Under the pieces are notes generated by a model. That model searched no databases. It saw nothing but the letters and a program-made list of their open reading frames with translations, and was not told where the DNA came from. The translations under genes were made by a program, and so were the position numbers. Below, in pieces: positions 62,737-64,000 of a stretch of DNA of 64,000 nt. Within the stretch, counting starts at the first letter, position 1. Each line of letters starts with the position of its first letter. Source of the DNA: Bacteroidota bacterium (GTDB taxonomy: Bacteria; Bacteroidota; Bacteroidia; Palsa-965); contig VBWE01000012.1 in NCBI GenBank assembly GCA_006218065.1, positions 135,616 through 199,615 of the forward strand, in the 5' to 3' direction.

Positions 62737-62884
62737 CAGATATGAGATGTGAGATTTGAGACAACCGTTTATGCTTACACGTTCCGGGTACTTGTCAGGT
62801 CGAGCGGTAGCCGAGACCTGTACACCACGCAATCTCAAGTCTCAAATCCAAGTCTCATGTCTCAAATCTCATGTCTCACATCTG
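62737..62884 (-). repeat. intergenic foldback element E11 (TGAGAYN words, inverted core)
   Basis: Left arm 62737-62762 (CAGATATGAGATGTGAGATT type) faces a longer right arm 62831-62884 of 7-bp words TCTCAAG, TCTCAAA, TCTCATG, TCTCAAA, TCTCATG, TCTCACA. Read on the minus strand its core has TTGCGTGGTGTACAGGTCTC, then GGCTACCGCTCGACCTGAC, then AAACGGTTGTCTC, matching E10 outside the ~40-bp insert. So E10 and E11 are inverted copies flanking the transporter gene. Confidence 0.92.
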
Positions 62885-62917
62885 CCCCGGGTACTTTCAT
62901 TTCCCAAAACCACTTAC

Positions 62918-62925
62918 TAACTTTG
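62918..62925 (+). promoter_or_regulatory. -7 promoter box, 7 nt from the ATG of the HEAT-like gene
   Basis: TAACTTTG matches TAnnTTTG exactly, followed by CCGCATC and the ATG at 62933. Confidence 0.62.
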
Positions 62926-62932
62926 CCGCATC

Positions 62933-63466
62933 ATGCCTGATACCAGCAAGCATACAGAGCCGAGCAATGAGGATGCGCCGGATTATCTTTCACATATCGG
63001 TGAAAACTTCAGCAGCATTTATTTCGGCGCTATGCCGAAAGAACTTCAGCAGAAAAAAGACAGCAAAAAGATTGTCAGCCATATCATCGCCCTGCTTACC
63101 GACGGTCGGAACAGGAATATGAAGGACGATGTTTTGCTTATCCTGAAAAACAGTGACTCGGCCGATATCCTGGTCGATATCCTCAAATCAAAAGAGTACC
63201 GGGAACACCGGCGGACTATTGCAGCAGCTTGCTGGGAATCGGGAATTGATTTCAGCAAACACCTGGATGCATTTATCCGCATTGCCCTGGAGGACAGTTA
63301 CGAAACATGCCTGGAAGCGATGACGGTTATCGAGCAAATGCAGGGACCGTTTGAAGCTGAACAAATACATGCGGCGATCGGGCAGTTAAATGCCGGGAAA
63401 ATCAGCGAAGACAAGCAGCTTATTGTATCTGATATCGAGCTTCGTCTCAGGAGTTTTTTAGCTTAA
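62933..63466 (+). CDS. hypothetical HEAT-like repeat protein
   Basis: A 177-residue soluble, helical protein. After a polar start (PDTSKHTEPSNEDAPDYLSH) the helices repeat in HEAT-like fashion: KKIVSHIIALLTDGRNRNMK, DDVLLILKNSDSADILVDIL, REHRRTIAAACWESG and SYETCLEAMTVIEQM. No catalytic motif is present. It is similar in size and style to the protein at 53044 but not clearly a copy. It is monocistronic. The 283 bp after it are AT-rich and hold only the next promoter. Confidence 0.75.
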   Translation: MPDTSKHTEPSNEDAPDYLSHIGENFSSIYFGAMPKELQQKKDSKKIVSHIIALLTDGRNRNMKDDVLLILKNSDSADILVDILKSKEYREHRRTIAAACWESGIDFSKHLDAFIRIALEDSYETCLEAMTVIEQMQGPFEAEQIHAAIGQLNAGKISEDKQLIVSDIELRLRSFLA

Positions 63467-63673
63467 ACTCTTCATAAAACACTATCCTTTTCAACCATTT
63501 TTTTTCCGGCCGGGGCTTCTAAGGCTTTCAGTCAGTATTAGTGCGCACTTCATATAATGATCACAAGATGCTGATTACAAGCATATTAAATACAATAATG
63601 TTGTTTTTAAAAAAGATACAGGCAAAAAATGAGAATTTATTAACAATTCTATGGTGTTAGCGACTGAGTTCCG

Positions 63674-63681
63674 TAAATTTG
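63674..63681 (+). promoter_or_regulatory. -7 promoter box of the last gene
   Basis: TAAATTTG matches TAnnTTTG exactly, 68 nt before the ATG at 63750, giving an unusually long leader for this window. Confidence 0.55.
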
Positions 63682-63749
63682 CAGGAATTTAACAAGGCAA
63701 TATCTCCCGCCCTTTAAGTTAAGCAATACACAACCAATTAAACACACAC

Positions 63750-64000
63750 ATGAAAAACAAGTACAGTTCCCTGGCAAGAGGAACGAGCAAATCGTTTCTC
63801 AAAATTTTTAGCTGGACATTGGTCGTTCTCTTCGCGACATTCGCCTCCGGCCTGAACGGGCAGGTCAGCTCTTACACATTCAGTTCAAGCACTGGAACGT
63901 ATACCCCGATTTCGGGTGGTACACAGCTTGGAACTGCCACAACCGACGATGATGTTTTCGGTGCGCTGCCGATCGGTTTCAGTTTCTGCTATAATGGAAC
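63750..64000 (+). CDS. secreted surface protein, N-terminal fragment
   Basis: The frame runs off the right edge. The 83 visible residues start MKNKYSSLARGTSKSF, have a hydrophobic signal (WTLVVLFATFASGLNGQ) with an unusually long, basic n-region, and then SSYTFSSSTGTYTPISGG and DDDVFGALPIGFSFCYNG. This opening is common to large Bacteroidota surface proteins with Ig-like repeats and a T9SS sorting domain, so a large cargo protein is likely, but its C-terminus is outside the window. Confidence 0.82.
   Translation, partial: MKNKYSSLARGTSKSFLKIFSWTLVVLFATFASGLNGQVSSYTFSSSTGTYTPISGGTQLGTATTDDDVFGALPIGFSFCYNG

Noticed and set aside
61577-62884. Composite transposon around the EamA transporter gene (E10 and E11 as inverted ends)
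   Set aside because: The elements carry no transposase, similar elements occur singly elsewhere, and no target-site duplication was seen. Two independent insertions are simpler.

Overview
The window is 64 kb of chromosome from a member of the phylum Bacteroidota, probably class Bacteroidia, with mid-range GC. The evidence is phylum-specific gene content: PorQ of the type IX secretion system (T9SS), secreted proteins with T9SS C-terminal sorting domains, DUF6913, DUF5683, WbqC and the alternative GlmU-family protein, a paired DUF1501/DUF1800 locus, and BshA. Promoters match the Bacteroidota -7 consensus TAnnTTTG. I cannot place it below class. I saw no rRNA, tRNA, CRISPR array, transposase or phage gene.

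Layout. 0-6.3 kb: tail of an endonuclease/exonuclease/phosphatase-family gene, a metallophosphatase, ssb, a tandem-repeat block, a GxxExxY gene, and the leftward operon prmC-ligA-DUF6913. 6.4-13 kb: ribD, a transporter, a YigZ protein, a thioesterase, a 5'-nucleotidase split over two genes, and dnaA. 13-24 kb: a TerB-like protein, a 999-residue propeller sensor kinase, a phosphatase/methyltransferase pair, the porQ-DUF721-HD operon, and DUF1800-DUF1501. 24-31 kb: an acetyltransferase/methyltransferase operon, lon, a GlmU-like protein and rpmE. 31-37 kb: an AT-richer accessory stretch with a beta-helix lipoprotein, a possible peptidoglycan hydrolase, another lipoprotein and an AAA+ ATPase resembling the Afp15 type of contractile injection systems, then bshA. 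37-50 kb: small enzymes, then parA-parB-DUF5683-dapB-lepB-lepB and TSUP transporter-wbqC-lipoprotein. 50-64 kb: T9SS cargo proteins, an aminotransferase/RidA/HEAT-like operon, an acyl-CoA carboxylase beta subunit, DinB proteins, a PhzF protein, a transporter, and the start of another large secreted protein.

Most genes are housekeeping. The most unusual signal lies between them. At least eleven intergenic regions hold foldback elements: two inverted arms built from short repeated words, usually 7 bp, around a core. Each locus or family has its own word (TTTACNG, TGAGAYN, TTTTGCY, CAANNNN, CAGTNN). Cores recur between distant copies: 36.7 and 47.6 kb share about 68 bp with five differences, all transitions, and 43.8, 61.6 and 62.8 kb share a modular core. 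Two elements with different words share a 53-nt flank. They occur between convergent, divergent and tandem genes, so they are not simply terminators. I know of no named family matching this description.

A second pattern is that eight genes carry a -7 promoter box ending only 4-7 nt before the start codon, which suggests leaderless transcripts. Coordinates marked as alternative starts rest on signal peptides, promoter placement or family length.
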